DNA of 64,000 nt from CAYQDB01 sp964416195 (GTDB lineage: Bacteria; Zixibacteria; MSB-5A5; GN15; FEB-12). The stretch lies in assembly GCA_964416195.1 (NCBI GenBank), contig CAYQDB010000003.1, positions 1-64,000 on the forward strand, written 5' to 3'. The notes beneath the pieces are model-generated. The model was not told the DNA's origin. It searched no databases and saw nothing but the letters and a program-made list of their open reading frames with translations. This document shows, in pieces, positions 50,970 through 60,037 of this stretch (its first letter is position 1; the number at the start of each line of letters is the position of its first letter). The position numbers and the translations under genes are program-made.

Positions 50970-51675
50970 GCTCATCCGACATACCACCCAGGCTCCCACG
51001 GTGTACATCGGGGGGAAGCATCTTGACTTTGAAAGAGAGGCGCTGGCCGAACGGAAACTCGGTAGTATCTTTCCATTGGTTTCAATTGTTACCGACCCCG
51101 ACGGCGCTAAGCTGATCCCGATTCAAGAGGTGTTCAAGATAGAAGGGGTATATGAAGATGAGACGCGCCAGGCGCGCCAGGCGGGGTACGATGAAGGTTA
51201 CCGGACAGGTTTGAACCAGGGACGGGCCGAGGGACGGGCCGAGGCGGAAAAGGTTTTGCAGCAGTTTAACCAGGCCATCACGGACGCCGTGCAACAGCGA
51301 GAAATACTTCTTAGTGAGGCAAAACAGAAAGTACTTGATCTGGTCATTCAGATAAGTCGCAAGGTGACCTTCGACGCTGTTACTGTCGACCCGGAGTCGA
51401 CACTGGCCACGATCAGCGGCGTGATTGATACCCTGATAGATCGCTCGAAGCTGAAAATCAGAGTCAACCCCAATCATCTCCCGATTGTTGAGCAGAATAT
51501 TGAGCGTTTTGTGGCAGGTTCGGTAACCATCAAAGAAATATCAATTGAACCTGATCCTCGTGTCCGCTATGGAGGCTGCCTGATCGAAACACCGACCGGC
51601 GATATCGATGCTCGCCTGGAATCACAGCTCGAGGTTATCGAGGAGATGATTCTGTCGGACGAGGAACGGCCGTGA
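50962..51675 (+). CDS. fliH: Flagellar export regulator FliH
   Basis: 237 residues from TTG 50962, overlapping the fliG end by eight bases. A central region with GYDEGYRTGLNQGRAEGRAE (GxxxG-like repeats known in FliH/YscL) leads into a C-terminal domain related to V-ATPase E subunits. FliH binds FliI and holds it off the export gate. The location between fliG and fliI supports the call. Confidence 0.88.
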   Translation: MSKLIRHTTQAPTVYIGGKHLDFEREALAERKLGSIFPLVSIVTDPDGAKLIPIQEVFKIEGVYEDETRQARQAGYDEGYRTGLNQGRAEGRAEAEKVLQQFNQAITDAVQQREILLSEAKQKVLDLVIQISRKVTFDAVTVDPESTLATISGVIDTLIDRSKLKIRVNPNHLPIVEQNIERFVAGSVTIKEISIEPDPRVRYGGCLIETPTGDIDARLESQLEVIEEMILSDEERP

Positions 51676-53012
51676 GCCTTATCGCCTATGATGTCTATGC
51701 CGAGCGGATCAAGAGCGCCAGGACAATCACGCACTTCGGCAAAGTAACCCAGGTGATCGGGCTGGTCATAGAATCGGCTGGGCCGGCTGTCTCAATTGGT
51801 CGGCTCTGCAATATAGAGAATTGTGAAACCGGCAATAAAGTAATGGCAGAGGTGGTTGGTTTTCGTGACGACCGTATCCTGTTGATGCCCCTAGGGCCGA
51901 TTTTCGGAATCACGCCGGGAGGTATCGTTACCTCGACTTCTGAGCAACTGCGTATTCCCGTAGGCACCGAGCTTATCGGTCGTGTGCTGGGCGGCTTGTG
52001 TCAACCAATCGACGGCAAGGGTCCGATATTGACTAACGTTACCCGCCCCATAAACGCCCAGCCGATTCCAGCCCTCAGGCGAAAGCGAATCACCGAGCCG
52101 CTGCTAACAGGAATCAGGGCAGTCGACCTTACGACGGCTGTTGGCAAAGGTCAGCGCCTGGGCATTTTCTCAGGGTCCGGTGTGGGGAAGTCGATCATGT
52201 TAGGTATGATGGCGCGTGGATCTTCGGCTGATGTCAATGTCGTTGCTCTGGTTGGGGAACGGGGGAGAGAGGTTCGCCAGTTTATCGAGACCGACCTCGG
52301 CCCGGAAGGCATGAAAAGGACGGTTGTGGTTGCGGTTACCTCTGATCAACCGTCGTTAATTCGGATCAAGGGAGCTCTTGCCGCCACCACCATTGCCGAG
52401 TATTTCCGTGATCAGGGGAAAGATGTCCTGCTTTTGATGGATTCTCTCACCCGCATAGCAATGGCCCAGCGTGAAATCGGCATTGCTGTCGGTGAACCGC
52501 CCACAACAAAAGGATACACCCCATCCGTTTTTGCCCTTCTTCCCAGATTGCTGGAAAGAGCCGGATATACGGAGGTAGGATCGATCACCGGTTTATATAC
52601 GGTGTTGGTGGAGGGGGATGACTTCAACGAACCGATATCAGACGCCGTCCGATCTATTCTCGATGGTCATGTTACTCTCTCCCGGAGACTGGCCTCGTTG
52701 AATCAGTACCCAGCGGTTGACATCCTTGACTCCATCAGCCGTTTGATGGTTGATGTATGTACTGACGAGCAGGTAGCGCTGGCAGGGCAGCTACGGGAGC
52801 TGGTTTCGGTCTACCGGGAAGCTGAAGATTTGATCAACATCGGCGCCTACGTCAAAGGCTCCAGCCCCAAAATCGACAGAGCCATTTCGAAGATTGACGA
52901 GATAAATGCTTTTTTCCGACAGGGAATAAACGAGCTGGCTGATTACGAGGAGTCGTTTCGGCAGTTACAGGCCATCATGGAAGATGAACCGCCACCATGT
53001 GCAAAAGAATGA
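51672..53012 (+). CDS. fliI: Flagellum-specific ATPase FliI
   Basis: 446 residues from GTG overlapping fliH. Walker A GSGVGKS, Walker B LLLMDSLTR and the F1-beta-like signature LVGERGREVRQF are present, along with GGLCQPIDGKG and GSITGLYTVLVEGDDFNEP. It powers or assists type III export of flagellar subunits. Confidence 0.97.
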   Translation: MSLIAYDVYAERIKSARTITHFGKVTQVIGLVIESAGPAVSIGRLCNIENCETGNKVMAEVVGFRDDRILLMPLGPIFGITPGGIVTSTSEQLRIPVGTELIGRVLGGLCQPIDGKGPILTNVTRPINAQPIPALRRKRITEPLLTGIRAVDLTTAVGKGQRLGIFSGSGVGKSIMLGMMARGSSADVNVVALVGERGREVRQFIETDLGPEGMKRTVVVAVTSDQPSLIRIKGALAATTIAEYFRDQGKDVLLLMDSLTRIAMAQREIGIAVGEPPTTKGYTPSVFALLPRLLERAGYTEVGSITGLYTVLVEGDDFNEPISDAVRSILDGHVTLSRRLASLNQYPAVDILDSISRLMVDVCTDEQVALAGQLRELVSVYREAEDLINIGAYVKGSSPKIDRAISKIDEINAFFRQGINELADYEESFRQLQAIMEDEPPPCAKE

Positions 53013-53021
53013 TATAACCAC

Positions 53022-53468
53022 ATGAAAAAGTTCAAATACCGCCTCGAATCTCTGCTTAAGGCAAAAGAACACATCGAAAAGGAAAAGCAGAAGCAACATG
53101 CCGGCGCCTTGCAGCAAGTCAACAACCAGCAACAGGCTCTAAAACAAATCGACCAAAATAAAACGACGACCCTTTCCAAACAATGCAATGGAATGATCGG
53201 CTCGATGTCGGTAGCTGAAATGCTCATTTATTCTCGGTATATTCTCAAGCTAAAGCGTGATATGCTCGCCGGCAGTGAATTGTTAAAGGCTCTTAACAAA
53301 ACTGAGGGGGAAAAGCGAGAAGCTTTGGTGGAAGCGTCAAGGGAACGCAAGGTGTACGAGAAATTGAAGGAACGTCGCCACGAGCAATTCAACGAGTCTG
53401 TACGGTTGCAGACCGCCAAAGAAAACGATGAAATCGCCCTCAACAGCTACCGTCTGAAAAGAGATTAG
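53022..53468 (+). CDS. fliJ: Flagellar export chaperone/central stalk FliJ
   Basis: 148 residues, almost entirely coiled coil, rich in Lys, Glu and Gln (FKYRLESLLKAKEHIEKEKQ; YRLKRD end). The opening F.YRLE.LL is the FliJ pattern. It lies nine bases after fliI and is the last gene of this operon. Confidence 0.88.
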   Translation: MKKFKYRLESLLKAKEHIEKEKQKQHAGALQQVNNQQQALKQIDQNKTTTLSKQCNGMIGSMSVAEMLIYSRYILKLKRDMLAGSELLKALNKTEGEKREALVEASRERKVYEKLKERRHEQFNESVRLQTAKENDEIALNSYRLKRD

Positions 53469-53558
53469 CTCCCTCTATTCTGCAAAAGCGGTAAAAATTG
53501 AGTCTTCTGCCCCGATTTTGAAACTACCACGAGATTTGCGCCAGCCATAAAAAGCTTA

Positions 53559-54323
53559 TTAGAAGCACAGAGGTGGCGGGTCTCCGCCTCGGAAGAGAAA
53601 GTTGACCAGATAGGTCAGATCGGCGACGTTGATGTTTTCCCCGGGATCGCCATCGACGTTGGCCTCCATAATACATGGCGGCGCCGGGCCACTCCGAAAC
53701 AGGTACAATACAAGGAAGGTGATGTCGGCCACGTTAACCTCATCACCCGGCAGGTAGTCAACATTGCCCCTGATGCCAATACAACAGCTCGTATTTTCCT
53801 GAATATCGAGATAGCCCTTCTGGAACTGTGGTTTGAAGGAATTCGCTAATGAGTCTGAGAACGTGGTTGAGGATTCAATATCGCCGACAACCAGTGTGAC
53901 GCTATCGATAGAAACGACCTGCGGGTTGATGGTCGGCAGGTAGGAGAAGTGCAGCCGGCCAAACAGCCCACTCCCCGGTGGTAGCAGGTCTTGGCCTGAA
54001 AAGGGAAAGCAGTAGATTGTGACGGTGCTGTCACTGGAGGACACCCCCTTAAGAGAGGTATATTCGACCCGTGAGCCCACGAATGAAAAGGAGTCCAGAA
54101 CAACATCCGGAGAATCCCAGATCAGAGTTACCTCTATGCCAGCCAGAGGTTCGTCGTTGTAGAAATTGATCGGTACAATTCCGGGGCCGGTGTTGAAAGC
54201 GACGACCGAATCTACCAGAACCGAGTCCGGTATACCCGGGTCGTCCCGCAAGACCTGACTATCAGCCGCTGTGGCGAAAAGAACCACGGCAGCAGATATA
54301 TTGAGCAGCGTCTTAACATTCAT
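53559..54323 (-). CDS. Secreted cohesin-like/dockerin protein
   Basis: 254 residues: signal peptide 1-22, a cohesin-like beta-sandwich (about 30-165; PINFYNDEPLAGIEVTLIWDS, then LFGRLHFSYLP), and two dockerin-type repeats (GDEVNVADITFLVLYLF, GENINVADLTYLVNFLF) with GGDPPP. It runs opposite to the flagellar genes and splits the cluster where fliK-flgD-flgE would usually lie. The ribosome site is AGAGGATAACCGT. Same architecture as the protein at 811-1743. Confidence 0.8.
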   Translation of the reverse strand: MNVKTLLNISAAVVLFATAADSQVLRDDPGIPDSVLVDSVVAFNTGPGIVPINFYNDEPLAGIEVTLIWDSPDVVLDSFSFVGSRVEYTSLKGVSSSDSTVTIYCFPFSGQDLLPPGSGLFGRLHFSYLPTINPQVVSIDSVTLVVGDIESSTTFSDSLANSFKPQFQKGYLDIQENTSCCIGIRGNVDYLPGDEVNVADITFLVLYLFRSGPAPPCIMEANVDGDPGENINVADLTYLVNFLFRGGDPPPLCF

Positions 54324-55004
54324 ACGGTTATCCTCTTCTCAGTAGATTTGACATAGCAAAAACAGTGCTATTTAGACAGTGCAAAGATGTAATGCCCAAA
54401 ATCTCGGCTATGGATTTGGGGCAGCGCCGTAAGTACTTGATATCACTTCTACACAGACAAGATTAATATAATATCCTGCTGCCCTGGGCGCAACTTATTT
54501 TTGATTTTCGGATACCGGTGTGCAAGCATATTCAGTATTTCGTGAAAAGCGGTGGTTGCGCTGCTTGGTCGAGTCACAGCACTTATTGGGCCAACATCTT
54601 ACTTTGTATGCTGCTGATAAAGTTGGATACGCCTCGCAACAAAACGCTAAAAGTGGCTAAAAGATGTGCTTGTATCAATGTCTGCTATACAGCCGAAGAG
54701 CTCAAATGCCTTGGTTACAAGATGAACTATTCACTGTACTGCCAACCAAAGGTCTGGTACCTGAGCGGGGAGCGTTTCATCGCTGCTGTCGATCGATTGA
54801 TTGACAGGGCCAGAGCCAGGTACGAAAAACTGTCTCATTGAACAAAGGATCAGGGTTAGTAAGAGTATCATTCGGTGGTCGGAAAAATACTCCCCTAACG
54901 GGAAGAAATCGCTTCCTTTCAACAGGCATTCAGTGCTATTAAAAACGCAGATACATCTCCGTAACACTCAGGCAATCAATTAGTTAATTACACTCCGCAG
55001 CTTT
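54324..55004. other. Gap in the flagellar cluster, mostly non-coding
   Basis: About 700 bp. It holds one weak open frame (54518-54841, next entry) and leads to the flgF promoter. No hook genes or pseudogene remnants of fliK, flgD or flgE could be recognised. Confidence 0.5.
54518..54841 (+). CDS. Possible small cysteine-rich protein
   Basis: 107 residues maximum; a shorter start at MLLIKLDTPRNK is as likely. The second half (ACINVCYTAEELKCLGY, then YCQPKVWYLSGERFIAAVDR) has a protein-like composition with five cysteines and a helical end. There is no ribosome site and no family match. It may be a real small gene or chance. Confidence 0.3.
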   Translation: MCKHIQYFVKSGGCAAWSSHSTYWANILLCMLLIKLDTPRNKTLKVAKRCACINVCYTAEELKCLGYKMNYSLYCQPKVWYLSGERFIAAVDRLIDRARARYEKLSH

Positions 55005-55020
55005 TGGCACAGGCTGTGCT
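55005..55020 (+). promoter_or_regulatory. Sigma-54 promoter of the flgF operon
   Basis: TGGCACAGGCTGTGCT: -24 TGGCAC perfect, ten bases between GG and GC, -12 TGCT. It is 24 bp before the GTG of flgF. Confidence 0.7.
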
Positions 55021-55043
55021 AAAAAGGGACAGCGGAGGATGCC

Positions 55044-55775
55044 GTGATCAAGGGAATGTACACATCTGCTTCGGGGATGCTTCCTCGAATCAAGAAGCAG
55101 GAGCTGACGGCCAACAACATCGCCAACGTCAGTACTCCGGGCTACAAAAGAGATATGCTCTTTACGAAAGAGCTGACCCGGGCAGAACAGAAACTGGTGC
55201 ACAAGCAATCCGACTGGCAACGTCCGATGGTTAATGAAGTCTATACCGACTACGCTCCGGGAATATTCGACAAGACCGGGAATCCCCTTGATCTGGCTAT
55301 CGACGGCGATGGTTTTTTCACCCTTGAGCTGGCTGATGGCACCAGGGCTCTTACCAGAGCCGGCTCATTTACTGTCAGCAACGATGGTTTTCTGGTTTTC
55401 CCTGGCGGCCCTCTGGTGCTTGGCGAGGGGGGGCCAATCGAGGTCGGTAACGGTAAGGTGACTATTTCTCAGTCTGGGGAGGTAGATGTTGACGGCTCGG
55501 TCATCAGCCGAATTGTCCCCGTGACTGTGGACAATGTGGACCTTCTGACTAAGCTGGGAGGCTGTCTCTTTGCGGTGCCGGAGGGAGTTGAGCTTCGGCC
55601 GGTGACAACCGCCAGTATCAGGCAGGGATATCTGGAAGCGGCCAATGTCGATATCGTTGGAGAAATGATTGACATGATCGTTTCGTTCCGCACTTACGAA
55701 GTCAATGCGCGAGCTTTGCAAACACAGGACCGATCGCTGGAGAATCTCTTCAATCGGGTCGGCGGGCGAGGGTAG
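55044..55775 (+). CDS. flgF: Flagellar rod protein FlgF
   Basis: 243 residues from GTG 55044 (GGAGG upstream). N-terminal LTANNIANVSTPGYKRDMLF, central GNPLDLAIDGDGFFTL and C-terminal EMIDMIVSFRTYEVNARALQTQD are rod/hook-family hallmarks. Assigned FlgF rather than FlgG by order (first of the pair) and by the shorter length. Confidence 0.88.
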   Translation: MIKGMYTSASGMLPRIKKQELTANNIANVSTPGYKRDMLFTKELTRAEQKLVHKQSDWQRPMVNEVYTDYAPGIFDKTGNPLDLAIDGDGFFTLELADGTRALTRAGSFTVSNDGFLVFPGGPLVLGEGGPIEVGNGKVTISQSGEVDVDGSVISRIVPVTVDNVDLLTKLGGCLFAVPEGVELRPVTTASIRQGYLEAANVDIVGEMIDMIVSFRTYEVNARALQTQDRSLENLFNRVGGRG

Positions 55776-55803
55776 AGCAACGCGAAGGGAATAAGGAGTA
55801 AAG

Positions 55804-56592
55804 ATGATTAAGGCGATGCGAACAGCGGCCTCCGGTATGGTGGCGCAACAAATGAACGTGGATAATATCGCCAACAACCTATCCAACGTCAGCACCACCG
55901 GTTTCAAAAGCAGCAAAGTGGAGTTTCAAGATGTCTTGTACCAGAATTACCGGCGTGCGGGAACGGCTTCTGCCGTTGGTTCCGAACTGCCAACCGGTCT
56001 GGCGATAGGGTACGGAACAAAAGCCGCCGCGACTGTCCGGCACTTCAGCGAGGGTAATCTGACGCTCACCGGCAACCCTCTTGATCTGGCTATCAGCGGC
56101 GACGGGTTCTTCCAGATCCAGTACCCGGACGGCACCACGACCTACACCCGTGATGGCGCCTTTAAGCTCTCTGCCGATGGCAGGATCGTGACCAGCGACG
56201 GCTTCTTTATGCTACCAGAACTCACTATACCAGAAGATGCCACAGCAGTTTCTGTGGGCGCCGATGGAGTGGTGGAAGTCATAATAGCCGGACAGGAGGA
56301 GCCAACCCAGATCGGTCAGATTGAGCTGGCCCGCTTCATCAATCCGGCCGGGCTCAAGGCAATTGGGCGTAACCTACTGGTGCAGACCGGCGCCTCCGGC
56401 GATCCTATAACGGATGTGCCCACCCAGGGCGGTCTTGGCCAGATTGATCAGGGGTACCTTGAGATGTCCAATGTGAAGGTCGTCGATGAGATGGTGAACA
56501 TGATTGTTGCCCAACGGTCATACGAAATGAATGCCAAGGCGATTCAAACGGCCGACGATATGGCCGGTATTGCCAACAATCTAAAGAAATAG
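55804..56592 (+). CDS. flgG: Flagellar distal rod protein FlgG
   Basis: 262 residues, the standard FlgG length. MIKAMRTAASGMVAQQMNVDNIANNLSNVSTTGFK and the C-terminal EMVNMIVAQRSYEMNAKAIQTADDM are nearly consensus. It forms the distal rod; it follows flgF after 28 bp. Confidence 0.95.
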   Translation: MIKAMRTAASGMVAQQMNVDNIANNLSNVSTTGFKSSKVEFQDVLYQNYRRAGTASAVGSELPTGLAIGYGTKAAATVRHFSEGNLTLTGNPLDLAISGDGFFQIQYPDGTTTYTRDGAFKLSADGRIVTSDGFFMLPELTIPEDATAVSVGADGVVEVIIAGQEEPTQIGQIELARFINPAGLKAIGRNLLVQTGASGDPITDVPTQGGLGQIDQGYLEMSNVKVVDEMVNMIVAQRSYEMNAKAIQTADDMAGIANNLKK

Positions 56593-56599
56593 GGCCAAG

Positions 56600-57295
56600 A
56601 TGAACTACTGCAAGGCAGTCTTTTTTCTCCCGCTCGTGGCAATCACGTTAGCGCTTGCGGGGCCGGTGCAGGCAGTTACCTGTGACCAGGCAATTATTGA
56701 GAAGATGATGGCGATGTACAATCTGGACACAAACTCGTATCAGATTGAAATCCTGTCCAACAGGCTTGCCTCGGCTGAGGCGACTGTGGACAATATCGCT
56801 ATCCGTCCTCTAACGGCAAAAGAACCTTTGGGGTTGTTCACTGTCATGGCCAAGGTTAGCGAAGGCAGCGAGTTTGTTGAAAGCGGCCAAATTCGTATGA
56901 GGATCAGGCAGTTTGCAGATGTGGTCGTACTCTCCGACAGAATCCGGAGCCGTCAACCGCTGACTGCGGATTGTCTGACTGTCAAGCGGATGGACATTAC
57001 TTCTCTACACGAAAAACCGCTGCCATCACTTGCTGCCATCGATGGTTATCGGGTTAGGCGAAACCTGCGCCGAGGCACGATCCTCACAACATCGGCTATC
57101 GAACCTATACCGGACATCGAATCCGGACGGGAGCTCTCCATTGTCTATGTTGATGGCCTGTGTCGGATCACGACCGTCGGGGTGGCTCTTCAAACGGGTA
57201 TGGCTGGTGACTACATAAAGGTCAAGAATAAGGGGTCCGGCAAAATAATCCTGGCCCGCGTTGTTGATGGCGCTGCGGTGGCCGTCGATCCATGA
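56600..57295 (+). CDS. flgA: P-ring assembly chaperone FlgA
   Basis: 231 residues with a signal peptide (1-26). The C-terminal SAF-type domain is seen in GYRVRRNLRRGTILTTSAIEP and GLCRITTVGVALQTGMAGDYIKVKN. FlgA helps FlgI form the P ring in the periplasm. It sits directly before flgH and flgI. Confidence 0.9.
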   Translation: MNYCKAVFFLPLVAITLALAGPVQAVTCDQAIIEKMMAMYNLDTNSYQIEILSNRLASAEATVDNIAIRPLTAKEPLGLFTVMAKVSEGSEFVESGQIRMRIRQFADVVVLSDRIRSRQPLTADCLTVKRMDITSLHEKPLPSLAAIDGYRVRRNLRRGTILTTSAIEPIPDIESGRELSIVYVDGLCRITTVGVALQTGMAGDYIKVKNKGSGKIILARVVDGAAVAVDP

Positions 57296-57321
57296 TAAGC
57301 GGTTGAAGCCTGAGGTGTAAG

Positions 57322-57909
57322 ATGAAATATAAGAAAGCATTTATTATTCTGTTGGTGTTGCTCCTGTTGCCGTTCACCTTAAAACTGCGAGGTGAAGATT
57401 TTGGTCAGAACCAGTCGTTGTTCACGGATATCAAAGCACACAAAGTGGGCGATATTCTCACGGTGCTCATTTATGAGCAGAACCGTGCCTCGCAGCAAGT
57501 GCAGGCCAAGACCGAAAAGACAACCAAGTTTTCAGCTAAAGGCGGACCAGGGGTCGGCACGCTTGATTTTCTACCTCTGTTTGGCGTTGACGGCACCAGT
57601 AAGGGCACCCATGACGGCAAGGGGGAGAACATCCGCAACGGGAGCCTGCAGGCCAAGATGTCGGTCACCGTTATCGAGGTGAAGCCCAACGGTGATCTGA
57701 TCATTGAAGGGTCCCGCACAATCGGCATCTCCGGCGATCGCGAAACGTTGGCTCTGACGGGCGTCGTTCGCCAAAAGGACATCACTCCTGACAATACTAT
57801 TGATTCGTACCTGATTGCCGATGCTGAGATTCACTACACCGGGAAGGGCAGCGCCACCACTGGCTCTCGCCCGGGGCCGCTTATGCGCTTTCTCAACTGG
57901 CTATTTTAG
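57322..57909 (+). CDS. flgH: Flagellar L-ring protein FlgH
   Basis: 195 residues. HKVGDILTVLIYEQNRASQ, NGSLQAKMSVTVIEV, GDLIIEGSRTI and DNTIDSYLIADAEIHYTGKG are the FlgH pattern. The N-terminus is a plain signal peptide (MKYKKAFIILLVLLLLPFTL) without the lipobox cysteine that E. coli FlgH uses for lipid attachment. It builds the ring in the outer membrane, so the cell is diderm. Confidence 0.93.
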   Translation: MKYKKAFIILLVLLLLPFTLKLRGEDFGQNQSLFTDIKAHKVGDILTVLIYEQNRASQQVQAKTEKTTKFSAKGGPGVGTLDFLPLFGVDGTSKGTHDGKGENIRNGSLQAKMSVTVIEVKPNGDLIIEGSRTIGISGDRETLALTGVVRQKDITPDNTIDSYLIADAEIHYTGKGSATTGSRPGPLMRFLNWLF

Positions 57910-57918
57910 GAGTGTTCG

Positions 57919-59052
57919 ATGCTGACAGGACTCTTTAGCAGAATGGCAATGCCTTCGCCCCTGGTGCTCGTGTTGTCTTTGGTGGCAGCGTTCTATGTTC
58001 CCGCAGAGGCGGGAAAGGTGAGAGTGAAGGACATCTGCTCATTTCAGAACAAGCAGGAAGTCGATTTGATCGGCTACGGGCTCGTGATCGGTCTGGACGG
58101 GACCGGTGACGGAACCGGCACGCAGTTTACAGTGCAATCTCTGGCCAACATGATGGAACGGATGGGGCTGACCGTTGAGGCCGGTAAGATCAAGGTAAAA
58201 AATGTCGCCGCTGTCATAGTTACGGCGCGCATCTCCAGCCAGCAGACCGAAGGCTCTTGCTTTGACGTCACCGTGTCGTCGCTTGGCGACGCCTCGTCGC
58301 TCCAGGGTGGGATGCTGTTGTTGACGCCGCTTGCCGGGCCGCATGGGAGCGTCCGGGCTATGGCGCAAGGGCCGGTTTCAATCGGTGGTTTCAATGTTCA
58401 AGTCGACGAAAATAAAATAGTTAACAACTACACGCTCGTAGGGAGGGTCCCGGGAGGGGGGAAAATAACAAATCCGCTGGAAACACCGGAAAAGTGCGCA
58501 TCGGAGATTTATCTATCACTATTTGACCCCGATGTCACGACTGCCTACCGTATTGCTGAGCGGATCAATATCAAGTATGGACTGACGTCTTCTCCTGTTA
58601 ATGGGGGAACGGTCCGGGTAGTAGTTCCGGACTCGCTGGCTCAACCGACTGCGAGAATGAAATTCATCTCCGATATCGGTCTTCTCCAGGTGGTGCCTGA
58701 TAACAACGCTCGTGTTGTTATCAATGAGAAGACAGGTACTATCGTAGCTGGCCAGCATGTCACTATCGAGCCGGTGGCAATCGCGCACGGAGCGATAACC
58801 GTCAACATTCAGTCAACCCCGGTTATCTCACAGCCGGAGCCGTTTAGCGATGGCGAAACAGTCGTTACTCAGCAGGCGCGCATCAGCGTGAACGATGAAC
58901 CGGCACACGTGGTGCACCTGAAACGCTCAGTCTACCTTTCAGACATAGCTAAAGCCATGAACAAGATCGGCGCCACGCCGCGAGACATCATCGCCATCTT
59001 TCAGGCTCTCAAACAGGCAGGCGCCCTCAGAGCAGAGCTGATCATACTGTAA
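57919..59052 (+). CDS. flgI: Flagellar P-ring protein FlgI
   Basis: 377 residues with signal peptide. Key stretches: RVKDICSFQNKQEVDLIGYG, LVIGLDGTGDG, KNVAAVIVTARI, LLTPLAGPHG and the C-terminal IAKAMNKIGATPRDIIAIFQALKQAGAL. It forms the periplasmic P ring around the rod. The stop TAA overlaps the start of flgJ. Confidence 0.96.
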   Translation: MLTGLFSRMAMPSPLVLVLSLVAAFYVPAEAGKVRVKDICSFQNKQEVDLIGYGLVIGLDGTGDGTGTQFTVQSLANMMERMGLTVEAGKIKVKNVAAVIVTARISSQQTEGSCFDVTVSSLGDASSLQGGMLLLTPLAGPHGSVRAMAQGPVSIGGFNVQVDENKIVNNYTLVGRVPGGGKITNPLETPEKCASEIYLSLFDPDVTTAYRIAERINIKYGLTSSPVNGGTVRVVVPDSLAQPTARMKFISDIGLLQVVPDNNARVVINEKTGTIVAGQHVTIEPVAIAHGAITVNIQSTPVISQPEPFSDGETVVTQQARISVNDEPAHVVHLKRSVYLSDIAKAMNKIGATPRDIIAIFQALKQAGALRAELIIL

Positions 59053-60005
59053 TGGTGCCTACCGTTAAATCTCATGTAGGGATTTATCCCCAGACCGCGA
59101 TCGAGAGACTGAAAGACTCTAACGGCGGCGATATCGGGATGGAAAAGCAACGTCTGCGAAAGGCGACAAAAGAGTTCGAATCGCTTTTCATGTATGAGAT
59201 GCTCAAAACGATGCGCAAAACGATACCGGGTGACGACTCATCCGAAAACAACGTCTTCTCAACTGATCTGGGGAAAGACACTTATACACAAATGTTTGAC
59301 ATGGAACTGGCCAGGAAGTTAACCAGCGGCGGGCAGGGCTCAATCGCTGATATGCTCTATAACTCTCTTGAGAGGGTGATTGCTGACCAACCCCGGTCTG
59401 AATCTTCACCGGTTAAGATCAAAGCTCTGAATCAAGCGGAGACAAAACTGACAACTCTTGATCGGGAGCAAAAGAATATCCCGCTGCATCGGCTGCGGCC
59501 GGTCTCAATGCTTCCCAGGACACCGGGATTTGTTCCCATCCGGTCTGTCACGGCAAGTCGCTCACAGGACCCGATTATCTCCCAGTTTGGCCGGTACATC
59601 GAAGAAGCTGCCCAACAGACCTTGCTCGATTCATCCTTGATCTATGCCGTAATCAAGACTGAGTCTGACGGTGACCCACGCGCCATTTCACAGGTAGGAG
59701 CCAAGGGTCTGATGCAACTGGCGGACTCAACAGTGCAGGATTACAACGTCTCCCAGGTGTTTGATCCCAGGGAAAACATCCTCGCCGGCAGCAAGTATCT
59801 CCGGGACCTGGTCGACCGCTTTGGCAACCTGGAATTGGCACTCGCCGCTTACAATGCGGGCCCACGGAATGTAGAGCGGCACGATGGTGTCCCGCCGTTC
59901 AAGGAAACAAGGGCATTCGTTGACAGAGTAATGCGCATTGTCGCGTCGCATAATCGCACACTGCCGGAGCGTGAAGCTAAAGTAAGCACAGGAAGTGACC
60001 GATAA
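59052..60005 (+). CDS. flgJ: FlgJ-type rod-cap protein fused to a lytic transglycosylase
   Basis: 317 residues. N-terminal FlgJ rod-binding domain (about 28-120: LRKATKEFESLFMYEMLKTMRKT, then MFDMELARKL). After a linker, residues about 175-305 are a GH23 (SLT) transglycosylase with the catalytic Glu in IKTESDGDPRAIS, then GAKGLMQLADST and ALAAYNAGP. In E. coli FlgJ the C-terminal domain is a GH73 glucosaminidase; here a GH23 enzyme does the wall-cutting job. No signal peptide, so export through the flagellar apparatus is likely. Confidence 0.9.
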   Translation: MVPTVKSHVGIYPQTAIERLKDSNGGDIGMEKQRLRKATKEFESLFMYEMLKTMRKTIPGDDSSENNVFSTDLGKDTYTQMFDMELARKLTSGGQGSIADMLYNSLERVIADQPRSESSPVKIKALNQAETKLTTLDREQKNIPLHRLRPVSMLPRTPGFVPIRSVTASRSQDPIISQFGRYIEEAAQQTLLDSSLIYAVIKTESDGDPRAISQVGAKGLMQLADSTVQDYNVSQVFDPRENILAGSKYLRDLVDRFGNLELALAAYNAGPRNVERHDGVPPFKETRAFVDRVMRIVASHNRTLPEREAKVSTGSDR

Positions 60006-60037
60006 AAATGATACGCGAACCGTCGAAACAGTGAAAT

